Shown here piece by piece: positions 1 to 9,749 of a DNA stretch of 64,000 nucleotides. This stretch comes from Cytobacillus sp. NCCP-133 (GTDB lineage: Bacteria > Bacillota > Bacilli > Bacillales > Cytobacillaceae), in assembly GCF_026011715.1 (NCBI RefSeq), contig NZ_BRVM01000001.1, positions 653,021 through 717,020 of the forward strand. Reading direction: 5' to 3'. Numbering within the stretch: position 1 is the stretch's first letter; each line of letters opens with the position of its first letter. The notes below the pieces were generated by a model that saw nothing but the letters and a program-made list of their open reading frames with translations, was not told the origin of the DNA and made no database searches. The translations under genes and the position numbers were made by a program.

Positions 1-295
1 TGAAGCGGTATTTGTCAATATGCTCTTCTGCATCAAACAAATACTCTTCAACATCAGGAAGCTGGACAGTGACAATTTCATCCCACTCATTTCTCCAGCG
101 TTCGAAAAGCTCCTCGGTTTGTCCTGTCATATTCAGCTTTTTAACCCTGGACATTTCATCCAGAACAGGTCGATCGGTAATATCCATTTTCCATGTTTCA
201 AGCCTGTCAATCTCTTTGTAATGTTTTTTCTTCAAAAAATATCCCGTCAGATATAGGCATATGAGGATGACTATGCCTCCAATTATGTACTCCAT
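1..295 (-). CDS. ezrA: Septation ring formation regulator EzrA (5' part, runs off the window)
   Basis: This is the N-terminal 98 residues of EzrA, a membrane-anchored spectrin-like negative regulator of FtsZ ring formation. Read on the minus strand the protein starts [20 protein letters not shown], a single N-terminal membrane segment. A charged helical region follows with [13 protein letters not shown] and [17 protein letters not shown], which I recognise as conserved in Bacillus EzrA. The start ATG is preceded by AGGGGG eight bases upstream. The rest of the gene (several hundred residues of coiled coil in the family) lies to the left of the window. It stands divergent from hisJ, as in B. 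subtilis. Identification is by recalled similarity plus synteny and is strong. Confidence 0.93.
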   Translation of the reverse strand, partial: MEYIIGGIVILICLYLTGYFLKKKHYKEIDRLETWKMDITDRPVLDEMSRVKKLNMTGQTEELFERWRNEWDEIVTVQLPDVEEYLFDAEEHIDKYRF

Positions 296-387
296 GTTAA
301 AGCCCCCTGTTCTGTTCCGAGCCGATATGTATATATTCAGGTTTCAATTAAAATTTCGACCGTAAAGTGATCCTTCTAAATGGGTCC

Positions 388-512
388 AACTGCCCAAGGA
401 TAGCTATGTCAGCATCCTCATCGCAAGACCTGGCGTCAGGTTTTGCGAGAATGCGGGTATGCAGACATTCGTGGCATTTTTAGTCTGCGTTTCATAGGTT
501 TGGCGCTTTCAC
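388..512 (-). repeat. Modular hairpin repeat, copy A (divergent)
   Basis: This lies in the 460-base gap between ezrA and hisJ. On the minus strand it reads a GCGCC left end, then GCAGACTAAAAATGCCACG and GTCTGCATACCCGCAT. This is the same nested hairpin module seen intact near 2986-3022 and 63176-63220. A further inverted repeat, TTTTGCGAG/CTTGCGATGAGGATG, is present. The right end is degraded. The remainder of the gap, 513-757, is AT-rich and probably holds the hisJ promoter, but I cannot assign one with confidence. Confidence 0.6.
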
Positions 513-757
513 ATAACAAGTGTTTTTTTCAATGTTTTTATGATACCATGTAAACGACATTTATTGACTATTTATTTCTTTTTTTTATGAATTTATTACA
601 CTATTTCAATTTAAGAAAACTGCTTTCCTAAAGCAAATAAGAAATAATAAAAACTTACCGCTCATTTTATTGAACAATATGAGTTTCATAATTACAAACA
701 ATTCGCTTATTATTGCCTATTTCCTTCCTAATTAGAAAAGAAAGGTGATTCTCCTTA

Positions 758-1555
758 ATGCTAAAAGACGGCCATATCCACTCATCCTATTGTCCACACG
801 GGACAAAAGACTCTTTGGAAGATTATGTCGAAAGGGCTTTGGAACTTGGTTTCCAGGAAATTTCATTTACTGAACACGCCCCCTTACCGGAAGGTTTTTC
901 TGACCCGGCTCCCGCTTCAGACAGTGCCATGAGACAGGAAAACCTCGAACAATATTTTGATGAAATTTCTCGGGTCAAATCAGCTTATAAAGGAAAAATC
1001 AAAATCAATGCAGGGCTTGAGGTGGATTTTATTGAGGGGTTCGACAATGAGATTCGCAGGTTTTTGAATAAAATAGGAAAATTTTTAGATGATTCCATCT
1101 TATCCGTCCACTTTTTAAAGCATGATTATCAATACGATTGTCTGGATTATAGTCCGGATGTTTTTGGGAAAATGGTCAGGCAATACGGCTCAATCGAAAG
1201 AGTTTATGAAAATTACTTCCGAACACTGCTTTTATCCATCCGTTCTGATTTAGGACCCTTCAAGCCCAAACGAATCGGCCATATTACCCTGGTTAAAAAG
1301 TTCCAAAAAAAATATCCCGTTGAGAGGGAATTTAAGGATGAAATCATTCAAATATTGAGTGAGATTCAAATACAGGGATATGAGCTGGACTATAATGGTG
1401 CCGGGTTTACTAAGCCGCTTTGCAAAGAACCTTACCCTCCTGACTGGGCAGCTGAAGAAGCAAGCAATAAGGGAATTACACTCATTTATGGCTCAGACGC
1501 ACATCAGGCAAAGGAAATGGGGCAGGGCACAAGAGTTATGAAGTATCTTAAATAG
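758..1555 (+). CDS. hisJ: Histidinol-phosphatase HisJ (PHP family)
   Basis: It hydrolyses L-histidinol phosphate to L-histidinol, the penultimate step of histidine synthesis in Bacilli. The 265-residue protein has the PHP metal-binding start DGHIHSSYCPHG (about residues 5-16). Further metal and substrate motifs are FTEHAP (about 38-43), GLEVDF (about 86-91), SVHFL (about 115-119), and a C-terminal YGSDAH (about 244-249). Length matches the family. AAAGGTG precedes the ATG. In B. subtilis hisJ likewise sits between ezrA and refZ, away from the his operon. It converges with refZ. Confidence 0.93.
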   Translation: MLKDGHIHSSYCPHGTKDSLEDYVERALELGFQEISFTEHAPLPEGFSDPAPASDSAMRQENLEQYFDEISRVKSAYKGKIKINAGLEVDFIEGFDNEIRRFLNKIGKFLDDSILSVHFLKHDYQYDCLDYSPDVFGKMVRQYGSIERVYENYFRTLLLSIRSDLGPFKPKRIGHITLVKKFQKKYPVEREFKDEIIQILSEIQIQGYELDYNGAGFTKPLCKEPYPPDWAAEEASNKGITLIYGSDAHQAKEMGQGTRVMKYLK

Positions 1556-1571
1556 ACTGCATGACACATTG

Positions 1572-2204
1572 TCATAGGATTGCGGCAAATGGTTTCCCGG
1601 CATGATGATTGCACAGTACACCATCAATCCAATTAAAAATTTCCTTTGTGTATTTTTCAGCGAAGTATTTTTCATGCGGGAACACATGCAGCACCTCTGC
1701 CATATAATGTGTATTCAAAAATGGCATGGACAAAAGCCCCTTTAGCTGGATAATCATATAATTGCTTGAATGAGGTCGAAATTCCTTCGTTTTCATGCCC
1801 CTTTCCAAAACCTTGCTGAAGTAAAATTTCTCTTTGGCCAGATAAGTGGACATAATTTCCCTGACCACTTGTGAATCAATGGAAACTTCGCGGAGAATAA
1901 GCCTTGTCAAATGGCTATTTTCGAACTGATAAGACATAATATTCTCCGCTATTTTTTTCAAGCTGATTGCTGCTCCCTGATCCAGCAATGTAAATCCCCT
2001 GTCAATCTCCTTAATATAACCTTCAAAAAAAGCGGTGAAGCAGTACTCAAGCAATCCATGCTTATTATCAAAATAGTAAGCTATATTTGCCGGATTGGTA
2101 TTTGCTTTTCCGGCGATATCGCGGATCGATGTTCCTGAAAAACCTTTCGTATTAAACAAAGATATAGCAGCTGCCACAATTGACTGTTTAGCGTTTTTCT
2201 TCAT
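1572..2204 (-). CDS. refZ: TetR-family regulator RefZ (YttP)
   Basis: A 210-residue TetR-type DNA-binding protein. The N-terminal helix-turn-helix is at about residues 20-48, with FSGTSIRDIAGKANTNPANI followed by AYYFDNK. The C-terminal ligand/dimerisation region is helical and variable. In B. subtilis the protein at this locus, RefZ, is made early in sporulation, binds palindromic sites near the origin and affects FtsZ ring positioning and chromosome capture. The start ATG has GAGGCGGG upstream. Assignment to RefZ rather than another TetR protein rests on length and on the conserved ezrA-hisJ-refZ-msrC order. I did not look for or find RefZ-binding sites here. Confidence 0.85.
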   Translation of the reverse strand: MKKNAKQSIVAAAISLFNTKGFSGTSIRDIAGKANTNPANIAYYFDNKHGLLEYCFTAFFEGYIKEIDRGFTLLDQGAAISLKKIAENIMSYQFENSHLTRLILREVSIDSQVVREIMSTYLAKEKFYFSKVLERGMKTKEFRPHSSNYMIIQLKGLLSMPFLNTHYMAEVLHVFPHEKYFAEKYTKEIFNWIDGVLCNHHAGKPFAAIL

Positions 2205-2380
2205 ATTCCCGCCTCGCTTTCATCGTAAAAAATCCACCAAAATATGCGGAATGATTGTTATAATTAAACATTCTTGCTAAAATCGTCTTATCCTTTATAA
2301 ACTTCTCGACAATGTCTTCCTTATTTCCTGCGCGTTTGCCAGGAAATTTACATATTTTTAAGAAAGCTAGGTGAATAGTG

Positions 2381-2860
2381 GTGTTTAATGTCGAATCCTA
2401 CAACGGAACCCGTGAAGAAAAATATAAATTAGTGATCAAACAGCTGATTGCATTGCTTGAAGGAGAAAGGAACATAATTGCAAATCTTAGCAATGCATCG
2501 GCACTGCTCAATCAATTCCTGGACCGTACCAATTGGGTAGGATTTTATTTGATGGAGGACGGAGAGCTCGTGCTTGGGCCTTTCCAGGGTCTCCCGGCCT
2601 GTGTTAGGATTCCGCTTGGAAAAGGTGTCTGCGGTACTGCTGCCAAACAGATGGAAACCATCCGCGTTGAAGATGTCCACCAGTTCCCTGGACATATTGC
2701 CTGCGATGCCGCTTCACAATCTGAAATCGTTATCCCCCTTATTAAAGAAGGAAAGCTGCTTGGTGTTTTGGATATCGACTCACCTGAAAAAAATCGTTTT
2801 GACAAACTTGACCATGAATACTTAGATGAGTTTTCCAAAGTACTGGTATCTTACCTATAA
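2381..2860 (+). CDS. msrC: Free methionine-(R)-sulfoxide reductase, GAF type (YtsP)
   Basis: A single GAF-domain enzyme that reduces free L-methionine-R-sulfoxide using a reductant such as thioredoxin. Three conserved cysteines are visible: C74 in GLPACVRIP, C84 in GKGVCGTA and C108 in PGHIACDA. The tail contains GVLDIDSPEKNRFD, typical of the family. Two GTG codons are adjacent, at 2378 and 2381. I chose 2381 because AGGTG then lies seven bases upstream and the protein begins MFNVE like its relatives. It is 159 residues long. A modular repeat begins six bases after the stop, and methionine gamma-lyase converges on it from the other side. Confidence 0.93.
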   Translation: MFNVESYNGTREEKYKLVIKQLIALLEGERNIIANLSNASALLNQFLDRTNWVGFYLMEDGELVLGPFQGLPACVRIPLGKGVCGTAAKQMETIRVEDVHQFPGHIACDAASQSEIVIPLIKEGKLLGVLDIDSPEKNRFDKLDHEYLDEFSKVLVSYL

Positions 2861-2865
2861 ATAAG

Positions 2866-3283
2866 AAAAGCGCAGGGCGCCCTGACCACCCCCGACAAGC
2901 ACAAGACGAGCCTCACGGAAAGGCTTTCTTTGCCTTTTTGGGAGGATTGCTCGAAATGTGAAGGTGACTTGCCCATTCAAGGAACGCAGACTAAAAACGC
3001 CACGTCCTGTGGCAACGTCTGCATGACCCGCATCCTCCCATAAGCTGCCGCTTTCGGTCGTGCGATGTTTATCCTCAAAAAAGCTAACGCTTTTTTCTTC
3101 GTGCCAAAAGATTTGCTGACGAAGCCTTCCTTGTCCTGCGGACCTCAGGCATAAGACGGTTCCTGTAAGAAGGTGTTTTCCCTTCTGGAAGGAATTGGCT
3201 TATGACCCCGAGTGCTCTAGGAGCCGCAACTAGACAAACTTGCGACCTCGAGTGGGTAGGCTGCTTGCGCTAGACAGTTATCG
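2866..3283 (+). repeat. Modular hairpin repeat, copy B (longest, about 418 bp)
   Basis: This is the fullest member of the intergenic family. Modules in order are: the left end AAAAGCGCAGGGCGCC; a hairpin flanked by GACAAGCACAAGACGAGCCTC-like sequence with a GGAAAGGC/GCCTTT core; a nested hairpin GCAGAC..GCCAC-GTCCT-GTGGC..GTCTGC (2986-3022); an AGCTAACGCTTTTTT hairpin; a hairpin CATAAGACGG..AGAAGG/CCTTCT..GGCTTAT (about 3150-3205); and the right end GGGTAGGCTGCTTGCGCTAGACAGTTATCG. It fills the convergent gap between msrC and the methionine gamma-lyase and starts six bases after the msrC stop. No convincing reading frame was found in it. Confidence 0.85.
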
Positions 3284-3305
3284 ATGGTCAAAAAACTTTA
3301 ATAGA

Positions 3306-3343
3306 AAAGGAGATGTCTCTTAACAGGACATCTCCTTTTTATT
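3306..3343. terminator. Bidirectional intrinsic terminator
   Basis: AAAAGGAGATGTC and GACATCTCCTTTTT form a 12-13 bp stem followed by T-runs in both directions. It ends the methionine gamma-lyase gene on the minus strand and would stop transcription coming from msrC through the repeat. Confidence 0.85.
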
Positions 3344-3347
3344 TTTA

Positions 3348-4535
3348 TTAAATCTTTTCCAGGGCCTGAAATAGGTCATCACGGATATCTTCCCAAGATT
3401 CAAGCCCGACAGAAAGCCTCAGCAGTGTATCATCAATCCCCATCTGTTCTCGTGATTCCTGAGGAACCACTGCATGGGTCATTGTTGCCGGGTGCTGGAT
3501 CAGCGTCTCAGCATCTCCAAGGCTAACTGCAATTTTGATGATTTTCAGCTCATTCATAAATGCCTGGGCGGTTCCTTTATCTCCCTTTAAGGTAAACGAA
3601 ATCATTCCGCCTGCTTTTCTCATTTGTTTCTTAGCAATCTCATAATCGGGATTATTGCTGTCTCCCGGGTAATAGATCTTTTCGACTTTTGGGTGCTCCA
3701 ATAAACAAGCCGCCAGCTTTTCGGCATTCTCGCAATGGCGGTCAAGCCTTACAGCAAGTGTTTTTAGTCCGCGCAGAAGAAGCCACGCATCAAATGGAGA
3801 AATAATGCCTCCGATATCTTTTTGGGTAGTCATTGAAACTTTATCCAAAAATTCTTTCGGACCTACAACAATTCCAGCCACAACATCCCCATGTCCGCTT
3901 ATATATTTTGTTGCACTGTGAACGACAATGTCACAGCCTGCATCAATTGGATTCTGCAAATAAGGGGAGCAGAATGTATTATCAACTACTACAGGGATCC
4001 CTTTCTCTCGACCTACTTCTGCTACCATCTGCAAGTCTGCCAATTTCATTGTTGGATTTATCGGAGTTTCAACATAAATGCAGGCTGTCTCAGGCTTTAT
4101 TTGATCCAGCAGCTGTTCTTTCGTCTCCATAGCTGAAAAATCATGGCTAATTTTATATTTCTCATCCATCATCTCCAGCAAACCAAATGTGCAGCCATAC
4201 ACACCCTGAGAACATAAAATATGATCGCCTGTTTTGGTAAGCGCGATTAGTACAGCAGATACCGCTGCCATTCCTGACCCAAAGGCTAGGGCGGACTCTC
4301 CCTTTTCAAGGGCCGCCATCCGTTCTTCCAGAATTTTTACAGTTGGATTGCCAAGACGCGAATAAATATATCCTTCCTCTTCACCCGCAAAGCGCTTCTC
4401 CCCTTGCTGTGAAGTTTCAAATGTAAAAGTGGATGTTTGAAAAATGGGCGGAGCCAGGCTTCCTTTAAATCTCTCTGAATCATAACCTTCATGAATGACC
4501 TGTGTCTCCATTTTCAATTGTTGCTTCCTTTTCAT
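3348..4535 (-). CDS. megL: Methionine gamma-lyase (PLP-dependent Cys/Met metabolism enzyme)
   Basis: It cleaves L-methionine to methanethiol, 2-oxobutyrate and ammonia. The 395-residue protein is a fold-type I PLP enzyme: phosphate-binding YSRLGNPT (58-65) and FGSGMAA (85-91), PLP-ring Asp in VVVDNTF (182-188), and Schiff-base lysine K210 in HSATKYISGH. The segment GVYGCTFGLL (111-120) carries the cysteine (C115) that marks methionine gamma-lyases rather than cystathionine enzymes. I start at 4535, where AAAGGGAG precedes the ATG, because the 11 upstream codons have no ribosome site. No SAM riboswitch is visible upstream. Cystathionine gamma-lyase or synthase activity remains possible. Confidence 0.82.
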   Translation of the reverse strand: MKRKQQLKMETQVIHEGYDSERFKGSLAPPIFQTSTFTFETSQQGEKRFAGEEEGYIYSRLGNPTVKILEERMAALEKGESALAFGSGMAAVSAVLIALTKTGDHILCSQGVYGCTFGLLEMMDEKYKISHDFSAMETKEQLLDQIKPETACIYVETPINPTMKLADLQMVAEVGREKGIPVVVDNTFCSPYLQNPIDAGCDIVVHSATKYISGHGDVVAGIVVGPKEFLDKVSMTTQKDIGGIISPFDAWLLLRGLKTLAVRLDRHCENAEKLAACLLEHPKVEKIYYPGDSNNPDYEIAKKQMRKAGGMISFTLKGDKGTAQAFMNELKIIKIAVSLGDAETLIQHPATMTHAVVPQESREQMGIDDTLLRLSVGLESWEDIRDDLFQALEKI

Positions 4536-4642
4536 ACAAACTCTCCCTTTCGGTGTAACCGTTTTCATTTTTCTGTAATAAAATTTCCTCTTTTTTCAGC
4601 ATATGATAAACGTCTATTTTTTGAAAGTATTTTGTTCAAAGA

Positions 4643-4876
4643 AAAGCGCAAGGTGCCTTGACCATGAAGGAACGCAGATTAAAAGCGCCACGCCCGTGGC
4701 AATGTCTGCATGATCCCGAGTCCCTAGGAGCCGCAACTTGGCAAACCGAAATGTGGAAGCGACTGTCTAGGGACGACAGGCAAAAGACGGTTCCTCTAAG
4801 AAGGTATATTTCCTTCTGGAAGGAATCGGCTTATGACCTCGAGGGGGTAGGCGCCGGGAGCTAAAAAGTTACCGAC
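4643..4876 (+). repeat. Modular hairpin repeat, copy C (about 234 bp)
   Basis: It has the left end AAAAGCGCAAGGTGCCTTGACC. This leads directly into the GAACGCAGATTAAAAGCGCCAC hairpin module, skipping the GACAAGCAC module found in copy B. The GAGTCCCTAGGAGCCGCAACT segment follows, then the AAGACGG..AGAAGG/CCTTCT..GGCTTATGACC hairpin and the right end GAGGGGGTAGGCGCCGGGAGCT. It lies between the start of the methionine gamma-lyase and the 3' end of the diguanylate cyclase. A short open frame in it is an artefact of the repeat. Confidence 0.82.
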
Positions 4877-4904
4877 GTTCAAAATTTTTATACTTTCATA
4901 TTTT

Positions 4905-4936
4905 AAAAATAAAGAACTGCCTTTCAAAAAGGCAGT
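4905..4936 (-). terminator. Intrinsic terminator of the GGDEF gene
   Basis: On the minus strand ACTGCC(TTTTTGAAA)GGCAGT is followed by TCTTTATTTTT, four bases after the diguanylate cyclase stop codon. Confidence 0.75.
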
Positions 4937-4939
4937 ATC

Positions 4940-6826
4940 CTAAATAAAGAAATTTTCACCTGACTCAAGGACAACTTTATTTTTGCCTGACTGCTTTGCA
5001 GAATATAACGCTCTGTCGGCCCTCTTGAATAAAGCCGGATAAGTGTCCTTCCGCCCTCTGTTCCAATAGGATACCCCGCAGGAAATAGTCACCTGAGGAT
5101 TAGAGCATTCAAACACCCTATTCACAAGCCTTTCAGCAATCACCTTTCCTCCTGCCAGCGACACGCCGGGAAGATAAACAGCCAGTTCTTCACCGCCCCA
5201 CCTTGCTCCTATATCAGTGGCGCGAATATTTCCATTTATGACATCAGCGACCTGAATAATTACCTCATCGCCTACCTGATGCCCGTATGTGTCATTAATC
5301 GTTTTAAAGTCATCAATATCTATCAGAATAAAAGAGCCTTCAATATCTTCATTCATTGATAAATGGATCCGCTCGTCCAAATAACTCCTCGAGTAAAGCT
5401 TCGTTAAATGATCGGTGACAACCATCTTCTCCAGTTCTTCCCTCAGCATTGAGTTAGTAAAAGCCAAAGTTGAATGGTGAATCAATGATTGGAGAAGTTT
5501 AAAAGTTTCAAAAGAAAAATGGTAAGGAGACCGATGCATAACCAGCGCAAAACCTTTCAATTCTCCAGACTGAGTCATTGGTACAGCCATTATGGACTTA
5601 AAGCGGAAAACCTTTTTCTGGTTTTGCAGGCTGAAATCCCCAATAAACAAAGATTCTCGTTCCTTCATGATTTTCTTCTGTATATAGCGAATATAAAGAG
5701 ATGCATCCTTCGTGTGAAAGAAATCAGTACTTCCGTTCATTATATTGGTATGTAAGCCATCAGCAGACAATAGGATAAAACCAGCTTCCTCCGCATCAAA
5801 TGATTGCAAGATTTGCTCAGACATAAACATCATCATTTCTGTCAGGCGCAAATTGGAATTCAGACGGTGGGATGTTTCATTAATTAATTGCAGATCAGCA
5901 ATCAATCGCTTCGATTGCTGATACAGTTGGGCATTTTCCAATGCGCTCCCCGCCGTGCGGGCAAGCAGCGTGATAAATTCCACTTCATTTTTTGGGAACA
6001 TTAAGGTATTAGGTGCAATCACCTGCAGCACTCCATAAACCCCCTGCTTTCCTTTTAATGGGGCATAGAGAACCGAGCGCTTTTCTAGGACAGAATCTTC
6101 GAATTGGACAGCACCTGTCACATATGCCTGCATGGCTGCGATATTTTCGCTGTCATACTCCAGATCCCTAATCGGTAAATCTCCATGGTTTTTATTATCC
6201 TGTGATAAAAGAAGGTAATAAGTGAAAGTAGGATATACTTCCTGCAAGGTATAAATAATCTCGCCAAGTACCATGTCCATATCCATTGAAGAGTGAAACT
6301 TTTCAGTCACACGGTATAGTTGCTTATAGCGTTTTTCTTCCGACACAATCTTTGCCAGCCCCTGGGCTTTTTCTAAAAATTGCCCGCACTCTCCGCTAAG
6401 CTCCTGTAAAATCTTTTCCGGCAGGGTGTTAAAGGAATCCATACCCCCTATAAGAAACATACAGCCAAGCAATTGTTCCCCCTTGATTAGCGGAAGCATC
6501 AATTCCTCACTCTGCGTTTCTCCCGCCCTGCTTCGGATTTGCCGATTTTCCCTAATCCACCCCTTAAGTCCAGTACAGGAAATACTAGGCGGCAGCGTAC
6601 TTAATTGAAAATCGGATTTAGTCGCAGCTTCAATAAAAAACTCCTGTTTCCATTCATTGCAGCCATATAAAATGACCTCTGCTGCACCGGTCAGAGCTTT
6701 TATAGCCGAAAGCATTTCATCCAGCAGTTTTTCATAATGGAAAAATCCATTCTCTGTATCGATGATATCAAAAAAACGGCTTTTCAATTTAAAAATGATT
6801 TGGCGTTCGAGCGTATCCATCTCCAT
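4940..6826 (-). CDS. dgcP: GAF-GGDEF diguanylate cyclase (DgcP/YtrP type)
   Basis: It probably makes cyclic di-GMP from two GTP. The 628-residue protein has GAF-like sensory regions in the first about 460 residues and a C-terminal GGDEF domain. The latter carries the intact active-site loop RWGGEELAVY and the upstream FILIDIDDFKTINDTYGHQVG metal/nucleotide segment, so catalysis is expected. No transmembrane segment is obvious, suggesting a cytoplasmic sensor. A run of GTG/ATG codons (6832, 6829, 6826, 6820) makes the start uncertain. ATG 6826 leaves about five bases after AGGTG. The B. subtilis gene between msrC and rpsD encodes the active cyclase DgcP (YtrP), which supports the name. Confidence 0.85.
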   Translation of the reverse strand: MEMDTLERQIIFKLKSRFFDIIDTENGFFHYEKLLDEMLSAIKALTGAAEVILYGCNEWKQEFFIEAATKSDFQLSTLPPSISCTGLKGWIRENRQIRSRAGETQSEELMLPLIKGEQLLGCMFLIGGMDSFNTLPEKILQELSGECGQFLEKAQGLAKIVSEEKRYKQLYRVTEKFHSSMDMDMVLGEIIYTLQEVYPTFTYYLLLSQDNKNHGDLPIRDLEYDSENIAAMQAYVTGAVQFEDSVLEKRSVLYAPLKGKQGVYGVLQVIAPNTLMFPKNEVEFITLLARTAGSALENAQLYQQSKRLIADLQLINETSHRLNSNLRLTEMMMFMSEQILQSFDAEEAGFILLSADGLHTNIMNGSTDFFHTKDASLYIRYIQKKIMKERESLFIGDFSLQNQKKVFRFKSIMAVPMTQSGELKGFALVMHRSPYHFSFETFKLLQSLIHHSTLAFTNSMLREELEKMVVTDHLTKLYSRSYLDERIHLSMNEDIEGSFILIDIDDFKTINDTYGHQVGDEVIIQVADVINGNIRATDIGARWGGEELAVYLPGVSLAGGKVIAERLVNRVFECSNPQVTISCGVSYWNRGRKDTYPALFKRADRALYSAKQSGKNKVVLESGENFFI

Positions 6827-7177
6827 CATCACCTATCAACTGTTTCAGATCATGAATTTTGAAATCAATAAGATTATTATAGCGAACCAGGGTAATGTTT
6901 CCCCGTAAATTTGTGGCTATTTCGTTTCAATTCGGCATTTTCAACTATCAGTATGAATAATCTACAGCAGCGAAGCCGCTTTTCATTTCCCGTTTCATTT
7001 ATATAATTCACAACTGAATGTATTCCAATTTTTTCTTTATTATATCATATCTTACCAATGTTCTCTTAAGCATTGAATCATTTTACACTAAAATAGCTTC
7101 TAAATTATTTCTTCTATATAACTTCATTGATTTAGTAAATAAAAACTATTAGTGCCTATATTATAAGCAATAATACC

Positions 7178-7207
7178 TTGACTTTTATCCTGCAAAAATT
7201 ATATAAT
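7178..7207 (+). promoter_or_regulatory. Sigma-A promoter of rpsD
   Basis: TTGACT (7178-7183) and TATAAT (7202-7207) are separated by 18 bases, a near-consensus vegetative promoter. It implies a leader of about 275 nucleotides before rpsD. Confidence 0.85.
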
Positions 7208-7488
7208 ACTCCTTGTGTAAAATATTGCAGCCTATGTGATCACCTTGATGTACTCATTTTGTTCCTCAACCAGATTTTGAAGTTAGTTTTGTCTAGCTTC
7301 AGGCGCCATCGGCTCGACTTATGCTTGTCACCGATAAGCGGGCGCCTTACGCATTTCTGGGGATGGGGTACTGTGTAACCCTCTGCTGCTAGGGCGAAGG
7401 TACATGAAAACAAAATGGACATGATTGTTGTGCACATCTGTTACTGTTTTTATTTTACAAAATAAAAACACAAAAGGAGGAGTCTTAA
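7208..7488 (+). promoter_or_regulatory. Long rpsD 5' leader, candidate S4 autoregulatory RNA
   Basis: The transcript leader of the ribosomal protein S4 gene is about 275 nucleotides. In B. subtilis the rpsD leader folds into a structure bound by S4, which represses its own synthesis. The segment 7355-7488 (GGGGATGGGGTACTGTG, then CTAGGGCGAAGGTAC, ending with AAAGGAGGAG before the start codon) is the likely equivalent. I infer this from the gene and the leader length, not from a folded match. The leader also contains an inserted copy of the modular repeat at 7290-7354. Confidence 0.55.
7290..7354 (-). repeat. Modular hairpin repeat, copy D, inside the rpsD leader
   Basis: Read on the minus strand it is GCGTAAGGCGCCCGCTTATC, then GACAAGCATAAG with TCGAGCC, then GGCGCCTGAAGCTAGAC. 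This is a compact version with both family termini and the GACAAGCATAAG module only. The two GGCGCC ends can pair. It lies downstream of the rpsD promoter, so it is transcribed as part of the mRNA leader. Confidence 0.8.
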
Positions 7489-8091
7489 ATGGCTCGTTAT
7501 ACTGGTCCAAGCTGGAAATTATCACGTCGTCTTGGAATCTCTCTAAGCGGTACTGGTAAAGAATTAGAAAAGCGTCCTTACGCTCCTGGACAACATGGTC
7601 CAAACCAACGCAGAAAAATATCTGAATACGGATTGCAATTGCAGGAAAAGCAAAAGCTTCGTCATATGTACGGAGTAACTGAGCGCCAATTCCGTAACTT
7701 ATTTGATAAAGCTGGCAATATGCCTGGTAAGCACGGTGAAAACTTCATGATTCTTTTAGAATCACGTCTTGACAACGTTGTATACCGTTTAGGTCTTGCA
7801 CGTACTCGCCGTCAAGCTCGCCAGCTAGTTAACCATGGTCACATCATGGTTGATGGATCTCGTGTTGATATTCCATCATACCGCGTTGCTCCTGGTCAAA
7901 CAATCACACTTCGCGAAAAATCTCGCAACCTTGACATCGTTAAAGAAGCAATCGAAGTTAACAACTTCGTACCTGACTTCGTATCTTTCGATGCAGACAA
8001 GCTAGAAGGAACTTTCACTCGTATGCCTGAACGTTCTGAACTTCCAGCTGAAATCAACGAAGCTCTAATCGTTGAATTCTACTCTCGTTAA
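7489..8091 (+). CDS. rpsD: 30S ribosomal protein S4
   Basis: A primary 16S rRNA-binding protein that starts assembly of the 30S body. The 200 residues begin [20 protein letters not shown], typical of S4. An S4 RNA-binding domain follows at about 92-155, with [20 protein letters not shown] and [10 protein letters not shown]. The N-terminal zinc cysteines present in some S4 variants are absent, so this is the zinc-independent form. A strong AAAGGAGGAG precedes the ATG, and codon use is that of a highly expressed gene. It is monocistronic, with its own promoter and terminator. Confidence 0.98.
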   Translation: MARYTGPSWKLSRRLGISLSGTGKELEKRPYAPGQHGPNQRRKISEYGLQLQEKQKLRHMYGVTERQFRNLFDKAGNMPGKHGENFMILLESRLDNVVYRLGLARTRRQARQLVNHGHIMVDGSRVDIPSYRVAPGQTITLREKSRNLDIVKEAIEVNNFVPDFVSFDADKLEGTFTRMPERSELPAEINEALIVEFYSR

Positions 8092-8098
8092 TAGCTGC

Positions 8099-8140
8099 TT
8101 AAAAACTGCCGATATATGTCGGCAGTTTTTGTTTTGTTTT
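8099..8140 (+). terminator. Intrinsic terminator of rpsD
   Basis: AAAACTGCCGA and TCGGCAGTTTT form a stem with a six-base loop, followed by TTGTTTTGTTTT. Confidence 0.9.
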
Positions 8141-8426
8141 AAGGGTTTTAGTTTGAAGATTTTAGAGAGGATTTTGAGTAATTACCTTTTTTCCAGCTCT
8201 TTCCTCACTTCATTGTTAATCATCTGTATAAACTACCACTCCCCTCTCTCTGCACTCATTTTCTTCGTAAAGGCTGGATTAACTGCCATCTTCCTCCGGC
8301 TCTCATTTTTCTCGTTAACCAACAGGATCAACTTTCTGTTCAGAATCTTTAACTCATTTTTGATAAATCTCTTTACATTCCCCCAAAGTCGGAAAAAAGC
8401 CCTCATTCAGCAGGAGGGCTTTCATA
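8141..8426. other. Convergent intergenic region without a recognisable gene
   Basis: This AT- and pyrimidine-rich stretch lies between the rpsD terminator and the tyrS stop. An open frame here codes for low-complexity Phe/Leu/Ser sequence without a ribosome site and starts inside rpsD, so I do not call it. A small hairpin, AGCCCTC..GAGGGCT at 8397-8421, sits just past the tyrS stop and probably terminates tyrS. Confidence 0.5.
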
Positions 8427-9698
<1,272 letters not shown>

Positions 9699-9749
9699 CT
9701 AAATGAAACAGCAATTTTCTCAGGCATATCATAGGACAGGTCCAAGCGT

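Noticed and set aside
12-256. Plus-strand frames at the window start
   Set aside because: They are the antisense of the ezrA 5' region, which encodes a clear EzrA N-terminus on the minus strand.
4536-4642. SAM riboswitch or T-box upstream of methionine gamma-lyase
   Set aside because: The leader is about 100 bases with no GGTACC-type T-box motif or S-box-like stems.
4658-4864. A 68-codon open frame on the plus strand
   Set aside because: It lies wholly inside modular repeat copy C, has no ribosome site, and its sequence simply follows the repeat hairpins.
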